34,678 nucleotides of DNA from Nonomuraea harbinensis (GTDB lineage Bacteria; Actinomycetota; Actinomycetes; Streptosporangiales; Streptosporangiaceae). The position numbers and the translations under genes were made by a program. Below are positions 23,577 through 32,024 of this stretch, piece after piece. The DNA lies in assembly GCF_019396385.1 (NCBI RefSeq), contig NZ_JAHKRN010000069.1:1-34678 (forward strand), read 5' to 3'. Within the stretch, counting starts at the first letter, position 1. The number at the start of each line of letters is the position of its first letter. Under the pieces are notes generated by a model. That model made no database searches. It worked only from the letters and a program-made list of their open reading frames with translations, and was not told the origin of the DNA.

Positions 23577-24305
23577 TCAGTCCGCCTGGACGTGCCAGAT
23601 GACCATCGAGGACAGGCCGGCGCTCGCGGCCCTGGCCGCCTCCGGGGCCAGGTCGGTCAGCACCCACGGCCACACGTCCCACGGGCCGAGCGCCTCGGCA
23701 GGGGCGGGCGGCGGGCCGTCGTCCGGCTCCGGCGTCAGCTCCTCGCAGCGGCGCGGGCGCAGGCCGGCGGCCAGGGCGGCGCGCAGGTAGTCGCCGATGC
23801 CGTGCCGGTAGGTGGTCACGCGGCCGGGACTGCCGTCCGGCAGGCGCACGGGCGGGACCACGCCGCGCGCCACGCTGTCCGGATGGATGTCGGAGAGCAC
23901 CACGTGCCCGCCCGGCCGCAGCACCCGGGCGAACTCGGCCAGCACCGGCCCGAGCGCGGGCACGTGCGTCAGCGCGAGCGAGCAGGTGACCAGGTCGACG
24001 GTGTCGTCGGCCACCGGCAGCCGGTCCAGGTCGCCGGGCAGGAACTCGCGGCCGGGCGCCTTCTTCCGCGCCAGCGCCAGCATCTCCGGCGAACTGTCCA
24101 CGCCCCGCACGCGGTGGCCGTGCCCGGCGAGCAGGGCCGTGAGCCTGCCGGTGCCGCACGCCGCGTCCAGGGCCTCGCCCGCCGGGATCGCGCCGAGGAT
24201 CTCGTGGAGGATCGGCTCGTCGAGGTCGAAGGCCGCGTTGGGGCCGTCGTAGGTGGCCGACCAGATGCGGTAGCCCGCGACGGGGTCCACGCGGGCGACG
24301 TCCAC
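23577..24305 (-). CDS. Class I SAM-dependent methyltransferase
   Basis: About 242 residues with the Rossmann methyltransferase signature: motif I LDAACGTGRLTALLAG followed by GVDSSPEML, then DLVTCSLALTHV and the post-III block RVLRPGGHVVLSDIHPD. There is no membrane segment. Methyl acceptor unknown. The start is uncertain: the open frame runs far upstream without an ATG, the GTG at 24305 gives a sensible protein (VDVARVDPVAGYRIWSATYDGPN), and an in-frame TTG at 24320 is the alternative; GGAGG lies 13 or more bases further up. It is divergent from the decarboxylase gene. Confidence 0.8.
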   Translation of the reverse strand: MDVARVDPVAGYRIWSATYDGPNAAFDLDEPILHEILGAIPAGEALDAACGTGRLTALLAGHGHRVRGVDSSPEMLALARKKAPGREFLPGDLDRLPVADDTVDLVTCSLALTHVPALGPVLAEFARVLRPGGHVVLSDIHPDSVARGVVPPVRLPDGSPGRVTTYRHGIGDYLRAALAAGLRPRRCEELTPEPDDGPPPAPAEALGPWDVWPWVLTDLAPEAARAASAGLSSMVIWHVQAD

Positions 24306-24422
24306 GGCGGCGTCGGCCAACCGCGGGTCAAGCCTCCGGCGTCCGCCACGGATTATCCGTTCCGGGCCACTTGCCGGTGATTGGCCCGATACTCCCGGCC
24401 GCCCCGTCCCTACGCTGGGGCC

Positions 24423-25802
24423 ATGGACCCGCGACTCGACGACGATCTCGTACAGCTGCCCGACCTGCTCAAGGAAACCCAGGAGCACGCCGTACGCCTC
24501 CTGGAAGGGCTGGCGGAGCGGCCGGTGGCGCCGCCGCCAGGGCGGCGCGAGCCGGTGGCGCTGCCGGAGCGCGGCGAGGGGGCGCGCGGTGCGCTGGAGG
24601 TGTTCGCGCGGCGCTGGGAGCCCGGCTTCTCGGCCAGCGCGGGCCCCCGCTACCTGGGGTTCGTCACCGGCGGCAGCACCCCCGCCGCGCTCGCGGGCGA
24701 CTGGCTGACCGGCGCGCTGGACCAGAACGTGGTGGGCGACCTCGACTCGGCCGCCGCCGGCCTGGAGCGTGAGACGGTCTCGTGGCTGCGCGAGCTGCTC
24801 GGCCTGCCGGTCGCGTACGAGGGCGCGTTCGTCAGCGGCGCCACCATGTCCAACGTCACCGGACTGGCCGTCGCCCGCGAGTGGATCGGCGAGCGGCGCG
24901 GCGTCTCGGTCGCGGAGCAGGGGCTCGCCGCGCTCGGCCCGGTGCGGGTGCTGTCCGGCAGCCCGCACTCCAGCATCGGCAAGGCGCTGTCCGTGCTTGG
25001 CCTCGGCCGCTCGGCGCTGCGGCGGGTCGAGCCGCTGCCCGGCAGGGAGGCGGTCGACGTGGACCGGCTCGCCGAGGCGCTGCGCGAGCTGGACGGGGAG
25101 CCGGCGATCGTGGTGGCGAACGCCGGCACGGTCAACACCGTCGACTACGACGACCTGCGGGCCATCGCCGCGCTGCGCGAGCGGCACCCGTTCTGGCTGC
25201 ACGTGGACGCCGCCTTCGGCGCCTTCGCCGCCCTCTCACCTGAGCACGCCCACCTGGTCGACGGGCTCGGCGAGGCCGACTCGATCTGCGTCGACCTGCA
25301 CAAATGGCTGAACGTCCCGTACGACAGCGCCGTCCAGCTCACCCGCCGCCGCGACCTCCAGGCGCGGGTCTTCCAGAACTCCGCCGCGTACCTCGGCGCG
25401 GTCGGCGACGACCCCGACTTCGTCCACCTGACCCCGGAGAACTCGCGGCGGCTGCGGGCGCTGGCGGCCTGGTTCACGCTCGCCGCGTACGGGCGCGAGG
25501 GCCACGCGGAGATCGTCCGGCGTGACGTCGCGCTCGCCGCCCGGCTCGGCGAGCGGCTGGCCGCCATGCCCGCCTACCGGTTGCTCGCCCCGGTGCGGCT
25601 CAACGTCGTCTGCTTCACCGTCGCCGCGGACCCGTCCCGCGCCGACGAGGTGGCGCGGGCGGTCGCCGCGTCCGGTGAGGCGTTCGTCACCCCCACCGTG
25701 TACGCGGGCGTGCCCGCCCTGCGCGCCGCCTTCTCCAACTGGCGTACGACCGAGGCCGACGTCGAACGGGTGGCCGAGGCCCTGGCACGGGCGGCCGGCT
25801 AA
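24423..25802 (+). CDS. PLP-dependent group II decarboxylase / aspartate aminotransferase-fold protein
   Basis: A protein of 459 residues resembling aromatic-L-amino-acid and glutamate decarboxylases. The PLP lysine is about K294 in VDLHKWLNVPYD, and the cofactor-ring aspartate is near 262 in HVDAAFG. GAFVSGATMSN binds the phosphate. It probably decarboxylates an amino acid; the substrate cannot be assigned. The ATG at 24423 has no ribosome site. A possible -10 (TACGCT, 24411-24416) ends 6 bases upstream, so the message may be leaderless, but no good -35 was seen. Its stop overlaps the stop of the convergent MetE-like gene (CTAA). Confidence 0.87.
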   Translation: MDPRLDDDLVQLPDLLKETQEHAVRLLEGLAERPVAPPPGRREPVALPERGEGARGALEVFARRWEPGFSASAGPRYLGFVTGGSTPAALAGDWLTGALDQNVVGDLDSAAAGLERETVSWLRELLGLPVAYEGAFVSGATMSNVTGLAVAREWIGERRGVSVAEQGLAALGPVRVLSGSPHSSIGKALSVLGLGRSALRRVEPLPGREAVDVDRLAEALRELDGEPAIVVANAGTVNTVDYDDLRAIAALRERHPFWLHVDAAFGAFAALSPEHAHLVDGLGEADSICVDLHKWLNVPYDSAVQLTRRRDLQARVFQNSAAYLGAVGDDPDFVHLTPENSRRLRALAAWFTLAAYGREGHAEIVRRDVALAARLGERLAAMPAYRLLAPVRLNVVCFTVAADPSRADEVARAVAASGEAFVTPTVYAGVPALRAAFSNWRTTEADVERVAEALARAAG

Positions 25803-26920
25803 CCCCACACCAGCCGGGCCGTCCGCGCGACCAGCTCCAGCTTGCGCCGCTGGTCGTCGACGGTGAGCAGGTTGCCCCTGGAGGTGGAGGCGAACCCGCA
25901 CTGCGGGCTGATCGCCAGATCCTCCGGCGGCACGAACGCGGCGGCCTCGTCGATGCGGCGGCGCAGCTCGTCGGGTGACTCCAGGACCGGCACCTTGGAC
26001 GAGACGAGCCCGAGCACGACCGTGGTCCCCCGGGGCACGAACCGCAGCGGCTCGAAGCCGCCGGCCCGCTCGGTGTCGTACTCCAGCAGAAACCGGTCCA
26101 CCGGGACCTCGCCGAACAGCCGCTCGGCGACCGGCTCGTAGCCGCCGCTGGACATCCAGGCGCTGCGGTTGTTGCCGCGGCAGATGTGCATGCCGACCGT
26201 GACGTCCGGGTTGATCGCCTTGGTGGCGCGGACCAGCTCGGCGTCCACCGCGATCGTGGCGTCCAGCAGCACCTCCGGGGGAGGGGCGGCGGCGCCGAAC
26301 ATCCGCATGCGGAACCCGGGGTCGATGACGAAGTTGTAGCCCAGCGAGTCGAGCTGGATCCACCGCACGCCGAGCCCGATGAGTTTCCTGATCTCCTCGA
26401 TCCGCAACGCGACCAGGTCGCGCATCATCGCGCCGGGGTCGGGGTACGCGTCCGCGCTGATCTCCGGACGCCACAGCAGGTTCCCCATGGACGAGCTCAT
26501 CATGGTGATCTTGAAGGGGCCGGGCGCGTGCCGCCCCAGGAAGTCGGCCTCGGCGGCGGTGAGGTGCTTCTTCTGGGTGAGCCGGGCGTTCGCGGCCACC
26601 ATGTCGAAGGAGGTCTCGTCGGGCGGCACCGGCTGTCCGTCGCCTCTGAACCAGGCCGAGTTCGTCACCTCGGCCGGGACCACCCCGCCGAGCGACTCCA
26701 GCAGGCCGGCCATCCAGGTCGCCCGCCGCATCTCGCCGTCGGTGAAGACCTCGATCCCGGCCTCGCGCTGCAGGTCGATCGCGGCCAGCGCCGCGTCCTC
26801 CGTCAGCTTCGCGAGGGTCTCCTCGCTCAGCTCGCCGCGCCGGTGCGCCTCACGGGCCCGCAGCAGCTCGGGCGGCCGCAGAAGGCTGCCGACGTGCTCG
26901 GCGTGATGGGTGGTGGGCAT
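25799..26920 (-). CDS. Stand-alone MetE C-terminal-domain-like protein (cobalamin-independent methionine synthase family)
   Basis: A protein of 373 residues corresponding to only the catalytic C-terminal barrel of MetE, about half the length of the full enzyme. The zinc ligands known from MetE appear to be present: H245 and C247 in MHICRGNN, a glutamate near 280 in LLEYD, and C341 in SPQCGF. The first strand HVGSLLRP and QLDSLGYN are also family blocks. Such short homologues can be methyltransferases acting on corrinoid or thiol substrates, or use other acceptors; the role here is unknown. The ATG is preceded by GGGAGGAA. Confidence 0.85.
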   Translation of the reverse strand: MPTTHHAEHVGSLLRPPELLRAREAHRRGELSEETLAKLTEDAALAAIDLQREAGIEVFTDGEMRRATWMAGLLESLGGVVPAEVTNSAWFRGDGQPVPPDETSFDMVAANARLTQKKHLTAAEADFLGRHAPGPFKITMMSSSMGNLLWRPEISADAYPDPGAMMRDLVALRIEEIRKLIGLGVRWIQLDSLGYNFVIDPGFRMRMFGAAAPPPEVLLDATIAVDAELVRATKAINPDVTVGMHICRGNNRSAWMSSGGYEPVAERLFGEVPVDRFLLEYDTERAGGFEPLRFVPRGTTVVLGLVSSKVPVLESPDELRRRIDEAAAFVPPEDLAISPQCGFASTSRGNLLTVDDQRRKLELVARTARLVWG

Positions 26921-27073
26921 GCGTTCCTCCCGGTTCGTCAGGTGGAGCGTCCGCCACCACTTTCCGCCCGCCGCCCCGGATCGTCCACCCGTTCCCACGA
27001 GACCGCGTCCTCATCTGCGCCTTTTCGTCAGGACGCAATGGTGTGGCCTCATCTTCACCTCCTGGCACAAGCT

Positions 27074-27093
27074 GTGGATCGGGGGAGATCCAC
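27074..27093 (+). promoter_or_regulatory. Inverted repeat upstream of the lipoprotein gene
   Basis: GTGGATC (27074-27080) and GATCCAC (27087-27093) are 7-base inverted arms with a 6-base purine spacer, 26 bases before the GTG start. They could be a small operator or a leader hairpin close to the ribosome site. Confidence 0.3.
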
Positions 27094-27119
27094 TCGGGGG
27101 CTTGAGGGGGAGCTGAAAC

Positions 27120-27983
27120 GTGGCTTCGGACGACGGGGGAACCAGAACCATCCGTGACCGCTTCGTACCGCTCGCCGCGGCGGCATGCCTGCTGTCCCTG
27201 GCCGCGTGCGCGGCGGAGCCGGAGCCGCCCCTGGACCCGGGCCTCCGTCTCGACCGGCGGCCACTGGTGCTCCCGCTCGACGCCTATCACGCCTCCCCTG
27301 AGGAGGAGGCCGTCGTCCTGCGGGCCCGGACCGAGCTCTTCCGCGGCTGTATGGCGAGGCTCGGCTTCACGGCGCCCACGGGCGCCACCGTCACGGGGAT
27401 CGACCGCAACCACGAGCGCTACCTGCTGGAGGACGAACGACTCGCCAGGACCCGCGGCTACCACCCGTCGGAGGCGCCGCGGGCCGGGCCGCAGCGGGTG
27501 ATCGACCCGGGCTACCTCGCCGCGGCCAACGGCACCGGACGTCCCGGCGCCGCCGTCCCTCCGGGAGGGTGCGAGGCGGAGGCGCACGACCGGCTGATCC
27601 CCGTGCCCGCCGCCGAAGCGATGCGGCGCGTCACCGACCTGAAGGGGTGGAGCTGGGAGCGCTCGCTGAGCGACAGCCGGGTCACCGGCGTCTTCGCGGC
27701 CTGGTCGTCGTGCATGGCCCGGCTCGGCCATGACTATCCCACGCCGCGGGCGGCGAACAACGACGTCGCGTTCAGAACCGACCGGCCGACTCCCCGGGAG
27801 ATCGCGACCGCCGTCGCGGACGTCCGGTGCAAGCGGCGAACGGATGTCGTCCGCACCTGGGCGGCCGTCGAAGCCGCCTACCAGCAGCAGGCGATAGCCC
27901 GGCACCTGGACGAACTGCGGGAAGGGAAGAAGGCGATCACCTCCCTGGTGGCCGCTTCCCGGGCGATCGCGCGGCAGCGCTGA
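27120..27983 (+). CDS. Putative secreted lipoprotein, unknown function
   Basis: A protein of 287 residues with a lipoprotein signal: basic start, hydrophobic stretch (15-27) and lipobox LAAC with C30 as the acylated cysteine. It should be anchored to the outer face of the membrane. The mature part is mostly helical and charged. It contains two similar motifs, FRGCMARLGFTAPT and WSSCMARLGHDYPT, so the domain may be an internal duplication with paired cysteines. No enzyme motif is visible. The GTG start has GGGGGAG upstream. It is followed by a secreted I36-like protein 73 bases later, on the same strand. Confidence 0.75.
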   Translation: MASDDGGTRTIRDRFVPLAAAACLLSLAACAAEPEPPLDPGLRLDRRPLVLPLDAYHASPEEEAVVLRARTELFRGCMARLGFTAPTGATVTGIDRNHERYLLEDERLARTRGYHPSEAPRAGPQRVIDPGYLAAANGTGRPGAAVPPGGCEAEAHDRLIPVPAAEAMRRVTDLKGWSWERSLSDSRVTGVFAAWSSCMARLGHDYPTPRAANNDVAFRTDRPTPREIATAVADVRCKRRTDVVRTWAAVEAAYQQQAIARHLDELREGKKAITSLVAASRAIARQR

Positions 27984-28056
27984 CGCCGCCCGCCCTCATG
28001 CTCCCGGACCGGGGCTCTCCCGTTCCGGGCCACCGGAAAGAAAGGCATCACCACCG

Positions 28057-28434
28057 ATGAAGCGTGTCACGCGTTCTGTCGCAGCCCTGGCCATGCTCGG
28101 CGCGGCGGCCCTGGTCACGACCGCCACCCCCGCCGCGGCGGCCGCCTGCACCGACGCCGTCTGCGTCTACGAAGGGCGGGGCGGGACCGGGACTGTCGCC
28201 GGGTTCACCACCGCCGACAACAACTTCTCCAACAACAAGTTCCTCAACGGCACCAACGTCAACGACCGGATCTCCTCCATCAGCGTGGCGACCAACCGCA
28301 ATGCCGCGATGTTCTACACCGATTCCTACTGGCGTGGCCACGCGCACCGGATCGAGAATTTCGGGCACAGCCGGCCGCACGACGCCGTATGGGACAACCA
28401 GTACAGCTCGTTCCGCTATGTCGTCATCGACTGA
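28057..28434 (+). CDS. Secreted I36 peptidase-inhibitor-like protein (beta/gamma-crystallin fold)
   Basis: A protein of 125 residues with a signal peptide (1-29, ending TPAAAAA). The mature part begins CTDAVCVYEG, and the segments SSISVATNRNAAMFYTDSYWRGHAHRIENF resemble the crystallin-type repeats seen in peptidase inhibitor family I36 of Streptomyces (SMPI-like). Cysteines at about 31 and 36 could form a disulfide. Inhibitor activity is inferred from the family only. A strong terminator follows 10 bases after the stop. Confidence 0.75.
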   Translation: MKRVTRSVAALAMLGAAALVTTATPAAAAACTDAVCVYEGRGGTGTVAGFTTADNNFSNNKFLNGTNVNDRISSISVATNRNAAMFYTDSYWRGHAHRIENFGHSRPHDAVWDNQYSSFRYVVID

Positions 28435-28444
28435 GCCCTGACCC

Positions 28445-28471
28445 GGCCGGTGCCCCGCTGGGGCACCGGCC
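28445..28471. terminator. Strong terminator between convergent genes
   Basis: GGCCGGTGCCCC (28445-28456) and GGGGCACCGGCC (28460-28471) form a perfect 12-bp stem with a 3-base loop. It lies exactly between the stops of the I36-like gene and the P450 gene and can serve both. Confidence 0.85.
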
Positions 28472-28472
28472 C

Positions 28473-29741
28473 TCAGCCGATGCGGACCGGCAGCGAGCGC
28501 GGCCCGCGCACCTGGCCCGAGGCCCACCGCACCGCCTCCGGGTCGGCCAGCGAGAAGGACGGGATCCGCTCCAGCCACACCTCCAGGGCCACCCGCAGCT
28601 CCATCCGGGCCAGGTGGGAGCCCACGCAGCGGTGGATCCCGAGACCGAACGCCGCGTGCCGGTTGACCTCGCGGTCGATGACGACCTCGCCCGCCCGGTC
28701 GAACTGCTCCGGATCACGGTTCGCCGACGGGAACGACAGCAGGATCCAGTCGTCGGCCTTCATGTCCACGCCCTGCCAGGTCATGTCCTCCTTGACCAGC
28801 CGGGCCATCGTGACCGGCGCGTACGCCCGCAGGAACTCCTCCATCGCCGTCGGCAGCAGCCCCGGCTCGGCCACCAGCCGCTCACGGTCGGCGGGGGTCT
28901 TCGCCAGGTGCCACAGCGACGCGCCGATCGCGCTCCACGTGGTGTCGATGCCGGCGATGAGCAGCAGCGCCATGGTGCCGGACACGTGCTCCGGCTGGAG
29001 CTTCTGCCCGTACAGCTCGGCGTCGATCAGGTACGTGGTCAGGTCGTCGCGCGGGTTGTCCAGGTGATCGTGGATCTGCGCGTACAGGTAGTCGAAGAGC
29101 TCCTGGAAGTTGGCCATGCGCTCTTCCGGCGGCAGGTTGACGCCTTCGAGCACGTTCTCGATGAACACCCGGAACCGCGGCCCGTCCTCCGGCGGGAAGC
29201 CCAGCATGTCCGAGATGACCCGGATCGGGATGTGCTGCGCGTAGTCGGCGGCGGCGTCCACCACGTCACGGCCCTCGAACGCGTCGATGAGCGAGTGGCA
29301 GTACGCCCGCGCCGCCGCCTCCCGCCTCGACACCGCGGTCTTGGTGAACGCGGGCAGCAGCAGCTTGCGCGCGTCGTGGTGGAACGGCGGGTCGGAGGAG
29401 ATCGGCGGGGTGCCGCCCACCGGCGCGAGCTCTCGCGGCGGCCGGAAGTTGCTCATGACGATCGACCGCGACGAGAAACGCTCGGTGTCGTACGCGACGG
29501 CCGCCACGTCCTCGTACCGGGTCGGCAGCCAGCCGCCGCCGAACCGGCCGGTGTGCGCGATCGGGCAGCGCTGCCGCAGGTCGTCCAGGATCGGGTACGG
29601 GTCCGCCGCCCACTCCGGCTCCAGGTGCGAGAAGTCCGTCGCCCAGTCCTCGACGGGACCAGTGATGATCTCGCTGCGGGTGCCGAGGGCCTCGTCCTCC
29701 TCCTCGCGAAAGTCCCGGGTGAAGCGGTCGTCGACGCTCAT
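28473..29741 (-). CDS. Cytochrome P450
   Basis: A soluble P450 of 422 residues. The haem-binding loop FGLGIHRCVGSH contains the thiolate ligand C372. The oxygen-binding I-helix motif is AGIDTTW (about 262-268), and the ExxR motif is EEFLR. It probably hydroxylates a terpenoid, fatty acid or xenobiotic; the sequence does not show which. The ATG has GGAGGAGG upstream and begins one base after the stop of the ferredoxin gene. The ferredoxin is therefore its likely electron donor, and both are under the TetR regulator at the head of the operon. No ferredoxin reductase gene is nearby. Confidence 0.95.
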   Translation of the reverse strand: MSVDDRFTRDFREEEDEALGTRSEIITGPVEDWATDFSHLEPEWAADPYPILDDLRQRCPIAHTGRFGGGWLPTRYEDVAAVAYDTERFSSRSIVMSNFRPPRELAPVGGTPPISSDPPFHHDARKLLLPAFTKTAVSRREAAARAYCHSLIDAFEGRDVVDAAADYAQHIPIRVISDMLGFPPEDGPRFRVFIENVLEGVNLPPEERMANFQELFDYLYAQIHDHLDNPRDDLTTYLIDAELYGQKLQPEHVSGTMALLLIAGIDTTWSAIGASLWHLAKTPADRERLVAEPGLLPTAMEEFLRAYAPVTMARLVKEDMTWQGVDMKADDWILLSFPSANRDPEQFDRAGEVVIDREVNRHAAFGLGIHRCVGSHLARMELRVALEVWLERIPSFSLADPEAVRWASGQVRGPRSLPVRIG

Positions 29742-29742
29742 G

Positions 29743-29943
29743 TCAAGCCTCCTCCGATACGGTGATCGCGTTCTCCGGGCAGTTGGAGACCGCCAGACGG
29801 GCCGTACGTTCCTCGCCCGGCGGCACGACGCCGTCGCCGATGACCGTCCCGTAACCCTCGTCGTCCTCGCCGAACAGACCGGGCGCGATGTCGTAACAGC
29901 GGCCGTGACCTTGGCAGCGCTCGGGGTTGATCTGAACTTTCAC
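29743..29943 (-). CDS. [3Fe-4S]-type ferredoxin
   Basis: A protein of 66 residues with three cluster cysteines, C10 and C16 in CQGHGRC and C55 in SNCPENAI. Histidine replaces the fourth usual cysteine position, which is the pattern of P450-partner [3Fe-4S] ferredoxins in actinomycetes. The rest is acidic (LFGEDDEGYG), as expected for a donor docking on P450. It starts with GTG, with AAAGGG about 10 bases upstream, and overlaps the TetR stop by four bases (GTGA). Confidence 0.92.
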   Translation of the reverse strand: MKVQINPERCQGHGRCYDIAPGLFGEDDEGYGTVIGDGVVPPGEERTARLAVSNCPENAITVSEEA

Positions 29944-30557
29944 GGTGTCGAATCCCTTTTTATGGTGTCTTCGGTGAGCGCGAGGCCGTGGACGACGCGG
30001 GCGAGCAGCGCGGCCCACTCCGCCTCGTCCACCGCGTGCAGGTCCGGCGGGACGAGCGCGCTGCCGATCGCGAGCAGGAAACAGAAGTGGGCCAGAGCCT
30101 CCGGCGACAACGCCGGGTCGAGCTCGCCGTCACCCTGGGCGACGCGCACCAGCCCGGCGATCCAGTCGGCGCGCTCGCCGACGTAGTCGCGCGTGGGCGT
30201 GGCCACGTCCGGGTCGCGGCGCGCGGCGACCAGCGCCTCCACGAGAAGGTAGCCGGGGGCGTCGCGGCGGCGGGGCAGCCGGCGCCCGATGGCCAGCAGC
30301 AGCTCGGTCGCCGACCGGTCCGGATCGTCGGCGAGCAGGTCGGCCAGCATCCGGCTCGCGTGCGCCCGCAGCGCCGCCACCAGCAGCTCCGCCTTGGAGC
30401 CGAAGTGGGCGTAGAGCGCGCCGTTGCTCACCCCCGCCGCGGCGGCGATGTCGGCCACCCGGGTCCCGTCGTACCCGCGCTCCGCGAACACCTCAGCGGC
30501 CGCCCGGAGCAACCGCTCACGGGTCTCGGCGGCGGTGACACCGGCGATACGCCCCAT
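29940..30557 (-). CDS. TetR-family regulator of the P450 operon
   Basis: A protein of 205 residues with an N-terminal helix-turn-helix (RERLLRAAAEVFAERGYDGTRVADIAAAAGVSNGALYAHFGSKAELL, about 13-58) and a helical ligand domain. It is the first gene of the operon and is translationally coupled to the ferredoxin, so it is co-transcribed with its likely targets and probably autoregulates. There is no ribosome site. The predicted -10 ends six bases before the ATG, which suggests a leaderless transcript. Confidence 0.92.
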   Translation of the reverse strand: MGRIAGVTAAETRERLLRAAAEVFAERGYDGTRVADIAAAAGVSNGALYAHFGSKAELLVAALRAHASRMLADLLADDPDRSATELLLAIGRRLPRRRDAPGYLLVEALVAARRDPDVATPTRDYVGERADWIAGLVRVAQGDGELDPALSPEALAHFCFLLAIGSALVPPDLHAVDEAEWAALLARVVHGLALTEDTIKRDSTP

Positions 30558-30563
30558 GCACGA

Positions 30564-30592
30564 ATTAAAAGACCGTTCATTTGATTCGTCAA
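30564..30592 (-). promoter_or_regulatory. Promoter of the TetR-ferredoxin-P450 operon
   Basis: On the minus strand, TTGACG (30592-30587), a 17-base gap and TTTAAT (30569-30564), with the ATG at 30557. The A/T-rich spacer holds an imperfect palindrome (AAAAGA-CCGT-TCATTT on the plus strand, 30567-30582) that could be the autoregulatory TetR site. Confidence 0.6.
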
Positions 30593-30656
30593 CGGGTGCC
30601 CGCTCGCCGGTTCCTTGTTGTCTGACGCGCTCGCAGATGGCAGACAGGCACGGGGG

Positions 30657-30773
30657 ATGTCAGAGGACCTGGCAACAGGCCCACCGGAGATGTCCTCCCG
30701 CATCGCATGGCCCGAACGCGAACACGGCTACACCAGTGCCAACCGCCTTGTCTTCGCGACGGCACTGCGCTGA
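30657..30773 (+). other. Short ORF (38 residues), possible gene remnant, in the 30593-30868 gap
   Basis: This gap between the TetR promoter and the DinB gene shows no full gene. A short open frame reads MSEDLATGPPEM and ends ANRLVFATALR. The last part faintly recalls the NRLGFALQL block of the DUF4158 N-terminal domain of Tn3-family transposases, so it may be debris of a mobile element. The similarity is too short to rely on. Confidence 0.2.
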
Positions 30774-30868
30774 CACCGAGCATGCTTCTGATCGCATGGG
30801 CTGTGAACGATAGTTGGGGGAATGAGAGTTCTGGCGTTTAAGTGATCTTGCTGGTGAGGGCGGAGGGA

Positions 30869-30900
30869 ACCGTGGCTCCCACCCTTGGCGGGGCCACGGT
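30869..30900 (-). terminator. Hairpin after the DinB-family gene
   Basis: ACCGTGGC (30869-30876) and GCCACGGT (30893-30900) pair perfectly, and extra C/G pairs (CCC with GGG) extend the stem across one unpaired base. It is 13 bases beyond the DinB-family stop on the minus strand. Confidence 0.5.
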
Positions 30901-30913
30901 GGCGCGATTGTGG

Positions 30914-31498
30914 TTAAGCCTTCATTGGCGCGGCCGCCCTGGCGACCTGCTCGATCTTCGCGCGGTAGGCGGCGCGGGCTTCCTCGTCGATCTGCTTCTC
31001 GTGTTCGGGGCGCATCCCGGTCCGGCCGTCGAGGCATTCGCGGAGGATATCGGCGTGCCCGGCATGCCGGTTGGACTCGCCGAGGACATGGACCATGACG
31101 GCGAACAGGTTGGTGTTGGGATAAGGCTCCGGCCACCACGGCACGTGGCCGGGGGCGTCGAGGGGAAGCTCGTTGATCGTCGCGTCCGAGTGTTCCCACG
31201 TGCGCCGATAGAACCCGATGATCTGATCGCGGGTCTCGTCCTCGGTCGCCCACAGATCGCTGCCGTCGGAGTCCTGCCACCGAGGCAGGGGTTCCGGGGA
31301 TGGGCGGTCGAAGACCTCGCCAAAGTACCGGGCCTCGACGCTGGCCACGTGTTTGACCAGGCCGAGGAGGTTGGTCCCGGTCGCTGTCAGAGGTCGGCGG
31401 GCGTCGTATTCGGACAAGCCGTCGAGTTTCCAGAGCAACGCCTCGCGGTCCCGCCGCAGTCTCCCGTGCAGATTGTCTTTCGCGAAATCGTCGATCAT
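30914..31498 (-). CDS. DinB-family protein (DUF664-like)
   Basis: A protein of 194 residues with the four-helix DinB/YfiT-type fold pattern. Candidate metal ligands are the histidine in LVKHVASVEARYFG (about 50) and the pair in SNRHAGHADILREC (about 143-146), giving the three-histidine site of the family. Members include bacillithiol- or mycothiol-dependent S-transferases and many proteins of unknown role. MIDDFAKDNLHGRLRRDREALLWKLDGL is a typical opening. No ribosome site is seen before the ATG. It is the last typical high-GC gene before the repeat-rich tract. Confidence 0.85.
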   Translation of the reverse strand: MIDDFAKDNLHGRLRRDREALLWKLDGLSEYDARRPLTATGTNLLGLVKHVASVEARYFGEVFDRPSPEPLPRWQDSDGSDLWATEDETRDQIIGFYRRTWEHSDATINELPLDAPGHVPWWPEPYPNTNLFAVMVHVLGESNRHAGHADILRECLDGRTGMRPEHEKQIDEEARAAYRAKIEQVARAAAPMKA

Positions 31499-31656
31499 GG
31501 GTCACGATTCTGTCAGGCTGCGCCGGTGGGCTCAGGTTGCGAGCCGCCTGGCGTCGGCTCCGTCAACTATCGCTCACGGCCACATCGCGGACACGCGTCG
31601 AAGCACCGAGTGGCCGTCTCAAGCGCGAACTGGCCACCTGAAGCGCTCAGTCACAG

Positions 31657-31809
31657 CATCCCTGCAGCGAGTACACCCACAGTTGATCTTCGGCTCCGTA
31701 CTGTCAACTTCGGTGACGCAAGCACTGGTACTTCGATATCAGTCGAAATGACAGTGTCCGGAGCATCTCTCACTGCCATCTTCGATGCTTCCAGACATCT
31801 TGTCTGGCG
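31657..31809 (+). repeat. Repeat copy A (about 150 bp) with ordered palindromic motifs
   Basis: The copy starts CATCCCTGCAGCGAGTAC and continues TTGATCTTCGGCTCC. It then has ACTGTCAACTTCG (31700-31712), its inverted form CGAAATGACAGT (31744-31755), a third forward form CACTGCCATCTTCG (31771-31784) and a hairpin CCAGACA-TCT-TGTCTGG (31791-31807). A further inverted unit, AAATGACAGTT, is near 31868. The same order and nearly the same spacing recur in copy B. The rest of 31499-32024 holds no gene I can support. Confidence 0.75.
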
Positions 31810-32024
31810 TCGCCTCAACTTGAGAGTTCGGCACGGTACTTGATGGTTGGCCCGATAGTGAGAGCTCAAAATGACAGTTGGCCTCCCTCGGCGGCGGCGT
31901 CTGGCACTGGTGGTTGAGCCGCAGCCGGGTGAATCGTCGCCTCTTGGGCTGATCGGATGGCGGTACGCAACGGATGTCCGGTGTGGATGATCGCCGAGGC
32001 CGCGGCCGTCTGGCCGCCCACACA

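Noticed and set aside
20431..30680. The word TGTCAGAGG shared at about 20431 and 30658
   Set aside because: It is too short, and the flanks do not align, so chance is the simplest explanation.
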